From: Mycobacterium sp. JS623
GTDB taxonomy: Bacteria > Actinomycetota > Actinomycetes > Mycobacteriales > Mycobacteriaceae
DNA length: 64,000 nucleotides
Assembly: GCF_000328565.1 (NCBI RefSeq)
Contig: NC_019966.1
Coordinates: forward strand, 2,542,001-2,606,000
Direction of reading: 5' to 3'
The position numbers and the translations under genes were made by a program. This document shows, piece after piece, positions 54,446 to 62,589 of the stretch; positions within the stretch are counted from its first letter, which is position 1; the number at the start of each line of letters is the position of its first letter. The notes under the pieces were generated by a model, which saw only the letters and a list, made by a program, of their open reading frames with translations, made no database searches and was not told the origin of the DNA.

Positions 54446-57400
54446 CGTTTCCGAACCTGCCTCAGATGCTGGCGCGGCTGCAACGGCGGGCCCCAGGCCG
54501 CGGTCGATCGGACTCGCCACTTCCTTAGCCGCGTACAGTGATTCAGCTTCCGCGCGAGCAGCATTGGCGCCCTTGGCATCTCCGGCAGCGGCCAGCACTC
54601 GGCTCAATGCGAGACAAGCTTCTGCGTGGTCAAGCACCAGGTCGGTGCCCGCAGCGACCGCAACCGCATCGCGGGCCATCGCGGCGGCCTCGTCGTGACG
54701 GCCTTGTGTCGCAAGAATCTCGGCGCGCACCGCCCGCCATGCGATGGCCGTCTTCAGATTCCGGCCTGCGAGGTGCTCGCTCTCTGTCGCGTACCGGTCG
54801 GCTTCGTCAAGCCGGCCTTGGACGAGTACCGATCTCGCGAGAAGTGCTGCGGCCTGACCGGCATCGGCGCCTACCCCGAGCGCATCCAAACCCTCGAGGG
54901 CAGTTCGGAAGTGGGGTTCGGCGGCGATCGGGTCGCCTTCCATCGACTCGATGATGCCTGCGAACAGTTCGGTCTCCATCAGCCCGTGCCGCAGGCCGAG
55001 ATCGGCGACCACCTGCCGGGCGTCGGCAAGCATCGTGCGGGCCTTGTTCGACCGGCCTCGCAACATTTCCAGAACTGCCAAGCAGCGCAGCGACGTTGCC
55101 TCGAGTGACGGTGCGGCCGTGGTCATTCGCTGCATCCGAACCACGTCGAGGCAACGGCCGCCGGCCTTCGGCACGGGGCTCGGCCCCCATAGCGCGGCCC
55201 CGGGCGCGGCGCCAAGGGCGGCAGTGATCTGTCGGTGGTCCCCGCTTCGGCGCGCTGCGATGAGCGCCTCGAACAGGTCGCCTTCGCAGTCGCCGATCCG
55301 ACCGAGGCGGGCCCGCGCGCCCGCCCGCACCCGATGCGCCTTCGCCAAACCTGCCGGATCGTTGCGGCGGCTGAACTCGTCAATGGCGCTTTGCAGGCGG
55401 GTGTCGACTTCCAATAACCGCTCCGGGGAGGTGTAGACCACGAACTGGCATCGATAGCAGGTCGCCCATGGCGCCAGCGCGTCGCCTGCGATGCGGTCGA
55501 GCTCATCGACCAGTGGCCCTCCGGCGGCCACGTCGCCCGCCGAAAGGAAAGCCTCGCAACCGATCAGCAGCAGTTCGGCGTGCAGCGATTCGTCAGCGGC
55601 CGCCAACGCTGCACCGTGAGCGGCCTGGGTGCCCGCAGAGACCAGCTCGTCGCGATCGAGGGCCCGCCGCGCCGATGCGGCATAGCGGTGGGCCGACCGC
55701 AGGGCGAGATCGCCAGTGGGGGTGCCCAATTCGAGTCGATAGGAGTGCGCGGCTTCCAGATTCCGGGCGATGATCTCGTCGGATTCGAACGCCACGCCTG
55801 AGCCGCCCGCTTCGACCCAATCGGCCAGCCGCTCGTGCAGATCCGCGCGGTCAGACTTCAGCAGTCGACGGTAGGCCACGTCGCGGATGAGGACGTGGTG
55901 GAAGCGCCAGACCGGCTCGTCGCCGACGTAGGCCCCACTGGGTTGCGCGAGTTCGAGGCGTCGAAGCCGGTTGAGGGACACCATGATCTCCGCTGCGCTT
56001 GCACGGGCGAGGGCGGACACCGCCTCGGGCGAGAAGTCGTTGCCGATTACCGATGCGACTTCCAGGACGCGACGGTCGGAGGCGTTGAGCCGTTCCAGTC
56101 GTGACGCGAGCAAGGCGTGGATCGTCGGCGGGATCGTGATCGCGTCGACGTCGATCGCAAGCCGCCAGCCCGTCGGCTCCTGCACCAGCACACCGTCGTG
56201 TGCGAGCATGCCGATCAGTTCCCGTACGAACAGCGGATTGCCTCCGGTCGACGACGGCAGCCGGTGCAGAAGTTCGGCGGGCAGCGCAGTCGCTCCGAGC
56301 ACCTTGGCGGCGAGTTCGGCCGTTGCGTCGGCGTCGAGGCCGTCAAGGTGCACTGCCCCGGTTACCCACCGGCTAACGGTGCCGAGGTCGGGCCGGATCT
56401 CGCGGAGTTCGGGCCGTGCCAGGGCCAACAGCAGTATCGGCGCTTCCTGCACCCATTCCACGAGGTGCTCGATGAAATCCAGCAAAAGTGCGTCGGCCCA
56501 TTGAATGTCGTCGAGAACCAAGATGACCGGGCAATCGGAAGCCAGCACCTCGACGAATCGCCGCAGTGCCCAGAAGTTCTCTTCGACCGAGCCTGGGACG
56601 CCCGTCACCAAGCCATTGAGGTCGCGCAGCAATCGGTCGCGCTCGGGAATGCTTGGGGGAATATCGGTTTCGAGATCGCTGGACCTCAGCACCTCCACGA
56701 TCGGTGCCAGGGCGACCGTCCCCGCGACGTCGCACCGGACCGGGATGGTGCGCGCATCGCCTAGCGCACCGGTGAACTCCGCTGCCAACCGGCTCTTTCC
56801 GACACCGGGGTCGCCTATGACCGTGATCATCCGCGCCGCCCGTGCGGCGACGACCTCGTCGAGTACCGCCTGCAATCGCCGCGCCTCCTCGGCCCGGCCG
56901 ACGAATGGAGTGGCATCGGTGTCCGACCGGCGGCCGAGCCACTGGTACACCGCAACTGGCGCGCTCCGCCCCTTCACCTGCACCGCGCCGAGCGACTCGT
57001 ACCCGTGCCGTCCTCGTGTGGACCGCCAGGTTTCCTCGCCGACCACGACCCGTCCGCGCGGGCATTCAGCCTCGAGTCGGGCTCCGACGTTCAGCGCGTC
57101 GCCGACGAGGTCGGCATCGCCCGCCCCGACGACGACCTCGCCTGTGTTCACCGCAACGCGCAGCGCGAGTTCGACCCCATGGATTTCGATGACCATGGCT
57201 GCGAGGTCGACGAAATGCTCCTGCAACTCAACAGCGGCTTCGACGGCTTTAGCGGCGTCGTCCGGGCCGATCTCGGGCACACCCCAGACGGCCATGAAGC
57301 CGTCGCCGATGTACTTCGTCAGGCCCGCTCGGTGGTGCTCTGCGGTCGAGCGCAGTAGGTCGTGGTAGCGGCCGATGACCTCGCGCGCTGTCTCCGCGTC

Positions 57401-57667
57401 GACCTGCTCCTCGAAGCCGGTCGAACCGGCCAGGTCGGCGAACATGACAGTCACGGTCTTGCGGACCGGTCCTGCAGCCGGAACACCTTGTGGCACTTGA
57501 CTGTCCAGCGGTGCACCGCACCCGCGGCAGAATCGCGCGCTTGCGCGGGCTTCCATACCGCATGTGGCGCACTCGCGGGCGAGTGACGCGCCACAGCCCT
57601 CGCAGAAGCGGGCGTCCTCCTCATTCGGTGTCCCGCAGGCGGCGCAGGTGCGGCGGTGCTCGACCAT
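49502..57667 (-). CDS. Giant class III cyclase/STAND ATPase with six SnoaL-like repeats
   Basis: This 2721-residue protein starts at the ATG at 57667 (MVEHRRTC). In order: two zinc ribbons (Cys 8/11/22/25 and 33/36/47/50); a class III nucleotidyl cyclase domain (about 68-245) with metal Asp 78 and Asp 122, Lys 118, Asp 190, Asn 193 and Arg 197, thus apparently complete; an ATPase domain with Walker A GDPGVGKS (285-292) and Walker B VILVLDD (381-387); helical/TPR-like repeats up to about 1060; then six 275-residue units (1075-2721), each with two SnoaL-like halves. It would make cAMP under control of ATPase and tail. Upstream gene spacing is 2 bp and downstream overlap is 4 bp, so phosphotransferase-cyclase-msrB form an operon. 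The open frame to 57913 overlaps the phosphotransferase and is not used. Confidence 0.9.
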   Translation of the reverse strand: MVEHRRTCAACGTPNEEDARFCEGCGASLARECATCGMEARASARFCRGCGAPLDSQVPQGVPAAGPVRKTVTVMFADLAGSTGFEEQVDAETAREVIGRYHDLLRSTAEHHRAGLTKYIGDGFMAVWGVPEIGPDDAAKAVEAAVELQEHFVDLAAMVIEIHGVELALRVAVNTGEVVVGAGDADLVGDALNVGARLEAECPRGRVVVGEETWRSTRGRHGYESLGAVQVKGRSAPVAVYQWLGRRSDTDATPFVGRAEEARRLQAVLDEVVAARAARMITVIGDPGVGKSRLAAEFTGALGDARTIPVRCDVAGTVALAPIVEVLRSSDLETDIPPSIPERDRLLRDLNGLVTGVPGSVEENFWALRRFVEVLASDCPVILVLDDIQWADALLLDFIEHLVEWVQEAPILLLALARPELREIRPDLGTVSRWVTGAVHLDGLDADATAELAAKVLGATALPAELLHRLPSSTGGNPLFVRELIGMLAHDGVLVQEPTGWRLAIDVDAITIPPTIHALLASRLERLNASDRRVLEVASVIGNDFSPEAVSALARASAAEIMVSLNRLRRLELAQPSGAYVGDEPVWRFHHVLIRDVAYRRLLKSDRADLHERLADWVEAGGSGVAFESDEIIARNLEAAHSYRLELGTPTGDLALRSAHRYAASARRALDRDELVSAGTQAAHGAALAAADESLHAELLLIGCEAFLSAGDVAAGGPLVDELDRIAGDALAPWATCYRCQFVVYTSPERLLEVDTRLQSAIDEFSRRNDPAGLAKAHRVRAGARARLGRIGDCEGDLFEALIAARRSGDHRQITAALGAAPGAALWGPSPVPKAGGRCLDVVRMQRMTTAAPSLEATSLRCLAVLEMLRGRSNKARTMLADARQVVADLGLRHGLMETELFAGIIESMEGDPIAAEPHFRTALEGLDALGVGADAGQAAALLARSVLVQGRLDEADRYATESEHLAGRNLKTAIAWRAVRAEILATQGRHDEAAAMARDAVAVAAGTDLVLDHAEACLALSRVLAAAGDAKGANAARAEAESLYAAKEVASPIDRGLGPAVAAAPASEAGSETSRLTLRNRASQTVEDLVKAMLTSDVDTAIGCYSDPFVSDDRRLTSGEPIPDNTAMRSALTRILLHYSRFDSHVLAVRGERLVMSLGHVSNDAGYESTYLLVHEIDESGRLAYEGRFDEDDFESAYRELDRRYYSGDGVVSADAGGVITEWLAALNRGDFDRAFGELISSEAHLENRSRAPFTNDYATEIRTGFEGLNAMVASARLWNSAVIWLSPTVMVCRFEREAIGPDGENYAWAWFSAGEIRDGQIAAVCSFDLEDETAAFAYAETRLRGTTSRLAITNESCEFLPAFIEATRAHDVDATLSAYADEFVYDDRRRLSGDPIVTRDAMRTAIERVFEHYTRFEFRVLAVRGQRLHLLWSRWSDDDGNQTPTLYIIETDDDRRVSHFIRFDDDDFEGAYLELERRYYAGEGAAFAEPGATVTDWVMALNRGDLDRILGELSTPDIRIENRSRSALPDLSAAGFRESIGVLDAMVTSARTLLQVLVWLSPTVVVGCFEREAIGHDGEHYSWTRLHVSEIRNGRLVSACQFDVEDEEAAFAYAEERVRSTPSWLAVSNSASDATGMTWRAMQTHDHDAVVAAYADPFVYDDRRRFRGDPIESADAMRTAVERMAAQYPYIEWRTLAVRGERLVLHQSRFSDDAGNETAYLHVREVDDDGRVTYDGRFDEDDFEGAYRELERRYYAGEGAAFAEGGAIETEWVVALNQGDFGRLFGELTAPDMRVMNRSRSVFVDRSAAEVRGAFDELNAMVTWSRSWNSAMCWLSPTIVVLRFEREASGLDREKYTWTWLHVSEIREGRFAAAWRFELDDEDAAFALAEERVRATTSRLAVTNRATQMVDTLLRAMQGNDVRGAVALHSENFMYDDRRRLSGDPIESTAELFQASARLLEQYPHIEGRVLAVRGERLELRWTRWWDDDGNEATYLTVFEVDDDGRIDYHGRFDGDDFESAYRELERRYYAGEGAAFAAGGAVGTEWVTALNRGDFDRLFNELTAPDLRVENRSLSVFGDPTAAEFRATFEELNGMVASTKSWSSALCWLSPEWGIARLEREAIGQGGEKYTWARLHVTEIRDGRLVSLCRFELEDEAAAFAYVEERVRATTSRLAVTNRASQVIDISVRAMQTRDVNGALALSSDRFVYEDHRHLSGDPFVGLSAMRRALERLLAQYSHLVSRTLAVRGERLELRWSRWWDDDGNEETYLTVCEVDDVGRVEYQGRFDGDDFVAAYRELERRYYAGEGAASAESGAVTTEFFAAENQGDLDRAFGDLTSPGFRVENRSRSVFGDRSGVEFRASREEFGSMVESVRSWHSAIRWPTPTSMVGRFEREAVGLDGERYVWSCITSLEVRDGQLESTCIFELEDEEAAFAYAEQRARTATTRLPVVNRASQTWDAVGGAAQAHDVDGMAACYCDQFVYDDRRRLGGNPLGSVRSAVEGILAQYNQFESRTLAVRGEHLHLGWSRWSNDAGYETTYLIVHEVDETGLFVYEGRFEEDDFEGAYRELDRRYYSEEGAAFADAGAAQTEWLVTLNRGDLDRLFGELTAPEMRFEMRSSSAFADTTATAARPFIEDFNTTVARARTCHRAVRWVSPTCCVSRTDREAVGQDGEQYVWTRLSVTEFRDGQMTSEREFDLDDEAAAFAYAEQRASVES

Positions 57668-57669
57668 GG

Positions 57670-58737
57670 TCAGTCCGGCCTTAACGCAATGGCGTCGTGG
57701 TCTTCGATTGCCGTTGCGGCGCGATCGAGCATGACGCGCAACAGATCGAGTTGACGGTCGTTGGCGACGTCGATCCGGCCGGCGCCGATCACCGGGTAGC
57801 CGAAGCACCACGCCATAGTGAGCCGGTAGTCGCGCCGCAATTGCTCTCGGGGATAGTCGATTCCGTGTTCGGAAAGACGCTCGGCGTATCGCTCGAGTAG
57901 CCGATCTTCGCAACTGCGGCGAGTTTCAGCGGTGAGGCTCTGGCTCAGGAAGTAGCCGACGTCATACGCGCCACGGCCCCTCGCGGTGATCTGCCAGTCC
58001 AGCGCGGTCACCGGTGGGTCGCCACCGTCGACCGCAAAAAATAGTTGATCGAGCCGGAGGTCTCCATGCAGGAAGGTGTGGGGCGGGCGCGTGAGTTCGG
58101 TTAGGAGCCAGGGCATCAGCGACGGGAGCCTTTCGCCGTAGTCACGCAAAGTGGGGGAAAGATCCGACCCGAGACGCTCGAGGAATACTGGCCAGCCAGC
58201 CGTGTAGTTGCCGATGGCGACGTCCGGGAACGGCGGAGTGCTGTACGGCGTCAGCCACCGCAGCGACGCCAGGCGGTCGTTGGCCCACCAGTACGCGTGG
58301 TGACGGGCGATCGCGTCGATCACGATCTCGGCGTCCGCCGCGCTGCATCCGACGGTCTGGTCGGCGAGCCGAAGCCGACCCAGATCTTCGAGCACAAGGA
58401 CGAAATCGTGGGTCGCCTCGTCGAAGGCGGCGAAGTGTGGGCGCGCGGGTGGCAGGGGATTGGCGATGCCAACTTGTTCGTAAAAGCGGACCTCTCGGAG
58501 ATAGAAGTCGGCGGCTTCGCAAATTTTCAAGCGGACCTGGTTGTCGAGTGTGGGCAGTTTGACGATCACCGACGCGGGCACGTCCGGTCCGCCACGCAGA
58601 TGGACGCGGAACAACCGGCCTAGCAGCCCGACGCCGATCGCGATCTGCTTGATCTCACATCCCCGCACGTCAGCCTGCAGTGCTTCGCTGAGCCAGGTTG
58701 GCGTTACAGATTGGGGATCGACTGGAATCCTCGGCAT
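57670..58737 (-). CDS. Aminoglycoside phosphotransferase/ecdysteroid kinase-like protein
   Basis: The 355-residue protein has a kinase-like fold with VIVKLP (Lys 60), the catalytic loop FLHGDLRLDQLFF (His 224, Asp 226, Asp 230) and the metal Asp in ALDWQI (247). This group includes antibiotic kinases, choline kinases and the CHK/EcKinase-like actinobacterial proteins; substrate cannot be deduced. It precedes the giant cyclase by 2 bp on the same strand and is the first gene of that operon. Confidence 0.88.
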   Translation of the reverse strand: MPRIPVDPQSVTPTWLSEALQADVRGCEIKQIAIGVGLLGRLFRVHLRGGPDVPASVIVKLPTLDNQVRLKICEAADFYLREVRFYEQVGIANPLPPARPHFAAFDEATHDFVLVLEDLGRLRLADQTVGCSAADAEIVIDAIARHHAYWWANDRLASLRWLTPYSTPPFPDVAIGNYTAGWPVFLERLGSDLSPTLRDYGERLPSLMPWLLTELTRPPHTFLHGDLRLDQLFFAVDGGDPPVTALDWQITARGRGAYDVGYFLSQSLTAETRRSCEDRLLERYAERLSEHGIDYPREQLRRDYRLTMAWCFGYPVIGAGRIDVANDRQLDLLRVMLDRAATAIEDHDAIALRPD

Positions 58738-58849
58738 ACGCTTCGCCTCCCCGTGGCGCCCCCCGCCAGCGAATCAATCCTACGAGATCAGGGCTCCATC
58801 AGGGCTAATACCGGGCCCGAGGTCGTCGGGATGGCAGACACACTGGCGT

Positions 58850-60139
58850 TTAAGCCGGCACGGGCTCCTTCGGCGTCACCCATGTCGGATCGATACCGTC
58901 GTCGAGCCTGCCGTCGGCCTTCGCATCGAGATAGCGGAAGTAGAGCACGCAGAAGACGACGATCAGCATCAAGCACCAGCCGTAAGTGAACTTCATGTAC
59001 TCCAGGAAGCGACCGGTCGTCGGCCAGTGCCCGAGTAGCCACCGGTCCGCACTCATGAACCCGTAGATCGCCAGCCACGCCGGCCAGTTGCGAATCACCG
59101 AATTCGGCAGGACCACCGTCATCAAGAACGGGAACAGCATCATCGAGTAATAGCCCTGGCCCAGCGACAAAACCAGGTATGACGCGATCAACAGCACACC
59201 TGACGACGTTGCCATCCAGAACAGCGGATCACGCGCGCGGTAGTAGCGGTACAGCAGCCAGAGGCTGGCGATCGCCAAGGCCAGAAACGCGATGCGCAGC
59301 AAGAAGATCAGCCACCCTGGCAGCCCGTAGTAAATCCCATTGCCCTGAATCGAGCTGTTGAAATAATCGCGGATCGAGAAGATGTACGGAATCGTGCCGC
59401 GGACGAAGTTCATTGGATCGCTCACCATGAACCAGCCAATGACGTTGAACACGACCGGCACCACCACAGCGGTCACCAGCGCCCGCCACTGCCGGTTCAG
59501 CAACGGCAACAAAAGCAGCGGTCCCAGAAGCGGTTTCACCACGAGCGACAGTCCGATCGCCACGCCTGCCCACCACTGGTGATTGACCTTGCCGTCGAGC
59601 AGCCAGCGGAAGAACAACACCTCGAGTAGCAGGATGCAGCCGTTGATGTTGCCGAAAACCAGTGTGTTGACCACGCTTTCGGTGCAGAACATCGCGACGA
59701 GCAGAGCGGGCAGCGCCACCGACGTCCACGAAAACTTGAACAGCTGCACCAGCAGAACTGCCGCAATGACGATCGCGATCGTGTTAAACGTGATGAACCA
59801 GTACCGCGACGCGTCGACCGGCAGATAGCCGAAGGGCGCCATGATCAGCGTGCCGCCGGGCGGGTAAAGGTAGTGCGGGTCGACCTGGTCGAAGTGCTCG
59901 TTGTAGATGTCCCAGCCGCGCTTGAAGTTGACGACCGCGCGGTACACCGGGCCGTAGTCGTCGGTGATGTAGCCGTTGGTGGCCAGCACGTAGCTGCGGT
60001 GGATGATCATCAGGATCGCGATCGGCCAGAGAATCGACCGCAGCACCGTTGCGACGCTTGGGGCTGAGGTGCGGGGTGCAAACGCCTTCAGCAGGCCGGT
60101 TCTGATGGAGTCGGGAGCCGCCACCAGCGCACCGTACAC
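58850..60139 (-). CDS. aftC: Alpha-(1->3)-arabinofuranosyltransferase AftC
   Basis: AftC adds alpha-1,3-arabinofuranose branches from decaprenyl-phosphoarabinose to arabinogalactan and lipoarabinomannan. The 429-residue GT-C protein has about ten transmembrane helices and the catalytic Asp pair in GYITDDYGPVYRAV (Asp 60-61), DPHYLYPPGGTLIMAPFGYLP in a periplasmic loop and the C-terminal RYLDAKADGRLDDGIDP. It starts at a GTG (MYGALV as in Rv2673). A short 21-bp gap separates it from the Rv2672-like gene upstream on the same strand, suggesting cotranscription. Confidence 0.95.
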   Translation of the reverse strand: MYGALVAAPDSIRTGLLKAFAPRTSAPSVATVLRSILWPIAILMIIHRSYVLATNGYITDDYGPVYRAVVNFKRGWDIYNEHFDQVDPHYLYPPGGTLIMAPFGYLPVDASRYWFITFNTIAIVIAAVLLVQLFKFSWTSVALPALLVAMFCTESVVNTLVFGNINGCILLLEVLFFRWLLDGKVNHQWWAGVAIGLSLVVKPLLGPLLLLPLLNRQWRALVTAVVVPVVFNVIGWFMVSDPMNFVRGTIPYIFSIRDYFNSSIQGNGIYYGLPGWLIFLLRIAFLALAIASLWLLYRYYRARDPLFWMATSSGVLLIASYLVLSLGQGYYSMMLFPFLMTVVLPNSVIRNWPAWLAIYGFMSADRWLLGHWPTTGRFLEYMKFTYGWCLMLIVVFCVLYFRYLDAKADGRLDDGIDPTWVTPKEPVPA

Positions 60140-60160
60140 CGACAGTCCGAGCGGTCCGTG

Positions 60161-61726
60161 TCAGGCAGGGCAGTACGTGTCGGTCGGCGGCAGGTTGCCG
60201 CTGTCCAGGTAGCCGATGATCGGCGGCAGCGCGCAGTCCGAATAGATGCTGGCACCATGCCCGATGCCCTGCCACATCACCCGCTTGCTGGTGGTGCCTG
60301 CGTTGATCACGGTCGCGGCGACGGCCGCCACGCCCTCGTTGCCGACGATCGGGTCGTTCTGCACACCGAGCAGCATCACGGGGATCTTCAGGTTCTTCGG
60401 ATCCTGCGGCGCCGTTCCGCTCGGCCAGTTCAGGCACTTGACCAGGCTCAGCGCGCCGACGGCGCCGAACTGCGGGTACAGCTTGGGCCACGCGACCACG
60501 AGCTCGCGGACCCGGTCGGGTGTCGGTCTGTTCAGTGAGTCGCTGCAGCCGTTGACGAATTGTCCGTCGGTCTGGCGCATCGTCTCAGCGGCGGTGATCA
60601 GGTTGGTCATCTGGTTCGTGTTGCCGGTGCGAGCCGCGGCCACGGCCGCCGCCAGGTCGTTGCCGGCGTTGACGCGGTCGCCATGCGGGTAGGCCAGTGC
60701 CGTCGAGATCGCATCCGCCACCGACGACACCGACGCGCCCGCGGACCCGCTGCCGTTGCGCGCCGACGTCAGCAGCGCATCGATCGCTCCCTTCGGGTCG
60801 GGCGCGAGCGGGCAGTTGGTGGCCACGCACTGCGCGGACCACGCGTCGAGCGCCGCCTGCTCACCCTTGATGCGCTGTTCCATCGCGGCCTCGGCGGCGA
60901 TGCCCAGCGGCAGCGGGGAGTCGAGTATCAGCCGGGCCACTTTGTTGGGGTGTGATCCGGCGTAGGCCAACGCGACCTGAGCGCCGTTGCCGATGCCGAG
61001 CAGTGCGAGCGTGGGCACATCCCACGTGCTGCGCAGCCGTTCGAGGTCCTCTGCGGCATGCCCGTTGTCGTAGGCCGAATCCCCGGGCGCGATGGTGTCA
61101 GTGCAGCTGGTGGTTGCCGTCTGCGTGATGGCGCCGAGGTTGGCGACGGGGTCATCGCCGGACTGGAACTGCGCCTGGTCGATCATCTCCTGGCGGTCGA
61201 ACAGGTCGCGGCAGTCCAGCGCGCCCGACATGCCGGTGCCGCGGCGGTCGACCGCCACGATCGGATTCGTCTTGAGTACATCGGCGCCCGCCCGTGACAG
61301 CCACACCGGCAACTGCGTCGACGACGGCAGGTCCGATCCGGTGGTCATCACCAACGGCCCGGCGTCTTTGGGTGTCTGTGCCGACGTGGCCCTTACGACC
61401 CCGATGCTCACCGTTCCGGTGGCGCCGTTGATCGGATCGAGGTCGGCGTCGTAGCTGGCGCAGTCCAGCTTGACCCCGGGCAGCGGCGGTACGGCGGCGT
61501 CGTTGAACACGCGCGAGGTGCAGTCCCGCCAAGCCAGGTCGTTCTTCGGCGCCTCGATCGGTGGCGGTCCGGTCGGCGGTTTGGTGGTCTGCGGCGCGCC
61601 CTGCGGGCCAGCGCCGGAGTCGGTCGCGTACCGAGGATTGGCGGCCAGACCGGGCGCGCATGCAGCGACGAACGCCAAAACAGCTGCCAAGCTCAGGACT
61701 TTTGCGACCTGACGACGCCGATGCAT
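60161..61726 (-). CDS. Exported alpha/beta hydrolase-fold lipoprotein (Rv2672-like)
   Basis: This 521-residue protein has a signal peptide with lipobox FVAAC (Cys 23) and the peptidase S33/TAP-like fold, with the C-terminal TAP domain (from about residue 430). M. tuberculosis Rv2672 is annotated as a possible protease. The nucleophile elbow, however, reads GIGNGA near residue 243, so the usual GxSxG serine is a glycine. The acid (GVQNDPIV) and His (GIGHGA) are present. It may bind rather than cleave, or use another residue. A TACATT box lies 7 nt before the ATG. Confidence 0.88.
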   Translation of the reverse strand: MHRRRQVAKVLSLAAVLAFVAACAPGLAANPRYATDSGAGPQGAPQTTKPPTGPPPIEAPKNDLAWRDCTSRVFNDAAVPPLPGVKLDCASYDADLDPINGATGTVSIGVVRATSAQTPKDAGPLVMTTGSDLPSSTQLPVWLSRAGADVLKTNPIVAVDRRGTGMSGALDCRDLFDRQEMIDQAQFQSGDDPVANLGAITQTATTSCTDTIAPGDSAYDNGHAAEDLERLRSTWDVPTLALLGIGNGAQVALAYAGSHPNKVARLILDSPLPLGIAAEAAMEQRIKGEQAALDAWSAQCVATNCPLAPDPKGAIDALLTSARNGSGSAGASVSSVADAISTALAYPHGDRVNAGNDLAAAVAAARTGNTNQMTNLITAAETMRQTDGQFVNGCSDSLNRPTPDRVRELVVAWPKLYPQFGAVGALSLVKCLNWPSGTAPQDPKNLKIPVMLLGVQNDPIVGNEGVAAVAATVINAGTTSKRVMWQGIGHGASIYSDCALPPIIGYLDSGNLPPTDTYCPA

Positions 61727-61733
61727 GCTGACC

Positions 61734-61739
61734 AATGTA
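61734..61739 (-). promoter_or_regulatory. -10 box TACATT of the Rv2672-like gene
   Basis: TACATT on the minus strand ends 7 nt before the ATG at 61726, as in leaderless promoters. Confidence 0.4.
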
Positions 61740-61781
61740 CTGACGCCGTAGCTGCTGCTCGCGCATGCGCGCGTGGGCGAC

Positions 61782-62555
61782 CTAGACACCCTTGACGTAG
61801 CGGCTGTATAAGTAGCCGTCGTCGTCGGTCAACAGGTGGGTGCGCCGCATCTTGGTGTGCACGCTGCCCATCCCGGTGACGATGCGTTTGGACCCGCCCC
61901 CGACGAGGATCGGCGCAATGGTCAGGCACAGCTCATCGAGCAGGCCGTCCTCGATCAGCGCGCCGAGCAATAGCGGGCCGCCTTCAGTTAGCACGCGGTA
62001 AAGCCCGCGATCGGCCAGGATTTTCAGGACCGTCGCATTGTCGACAGACTCGGGTTCAAGACCTGACGCGTCGATGACCTCGGCCACCGAGCCGAGTCGG
62101 CGTCGTGCGTCATCATGGAAGCGGCTGGTGGTCAGTATCAGCGGCGGCACCTCGGTGCGGGTGAACAGCAGTGCGTTCGGGTCGAGGTTGCCCGACCGGG
62201 TGACGACGGCGATGGCCGGCACCTCGGCCTGCCCGCGGTGCTGGCGGTCTTGCCGCGCGGCGACGGACAGCTGCGCGCCGGAGTAGTTCTCGATGCGCAC
62301 GGTGGATGCGCCAACGAGGATCACGTCAGCAGCGTGACGCATCAGCGAAAACACCGCGCGGTCGCCCGCACCCGCAAGGCCGCCTGCCTTGCCGTCGTCG
62401 GTGGCGCCACCGTCCAGGCTGGCGATCATGTTGCCGCGCACCCAGCACGACTGCAGATCGTCGGGATAGGCGTACAAGTCGGCGAGCCGGCCGTCGTCCA
62501 CTGAGTCGACGGACCCAAGCACTGTGAGCGGTATCCCGGCAGCGTCGTCAGGCAT
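61782..62555 (-). CDS. RibD C-terminal-like pyrimidine reductase family protein
   Basis: The 257-residue protein belongs to the RibD C-terminal/dihydrofolate reductase-like fold group (Rv2671). Motifs are VRGNMIASLDGGATDDGKAGGL, DVILVGASTVRIENYSG and EGGPLLLGALIEDGLLDELCLTIAPILVGGG. In M. tuberculosis Rv2671 can reduce dihydrofolate when overproduced and acts as a backup of DHFR. It lacks a deaminase domain. Divergent from zapE; 55 bp from the Rv2672-like gene on the same strand. Confidence 0.9.
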   Translation of the reverse strand: MPDDAAGIPLTVLGSVDSVDDGRLADLYAYPDDLQSCWVRGNMIASLDGGATDDGKAGGLAGAGDRAVFSLMRHAADVILVGASTVRIENYSGAQLSVAARQDRQHRGQAEVPAIAVVTRSGNLDPNALLFTRTEVPPLILTTSRFHDDARRRLGSVAEVIDASGLEPESVDNATVLKILADRGLYRVLTEGGPLLLGALIEDGLLDELCLTIAPILVGGGSKRIVTGMGSVHTKMRRTHLLTDDDGYLYSRYVKGV

Positions 62556-62577
62556 AGGGGAAATTGCAGCACGCCGC

Positions 62578-62583
62578 TAAGGT
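62578..62583 (+). promoter_or_regulatory. -10 box TAAGGT of zapE
   Basis: TAAGGT ends 6 nt before the zapE ATG at 62590 and fits the TANNNT leaderless arrangement. Confidence 0.4.
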
Positions 62584-62589
62584 GCGTGC

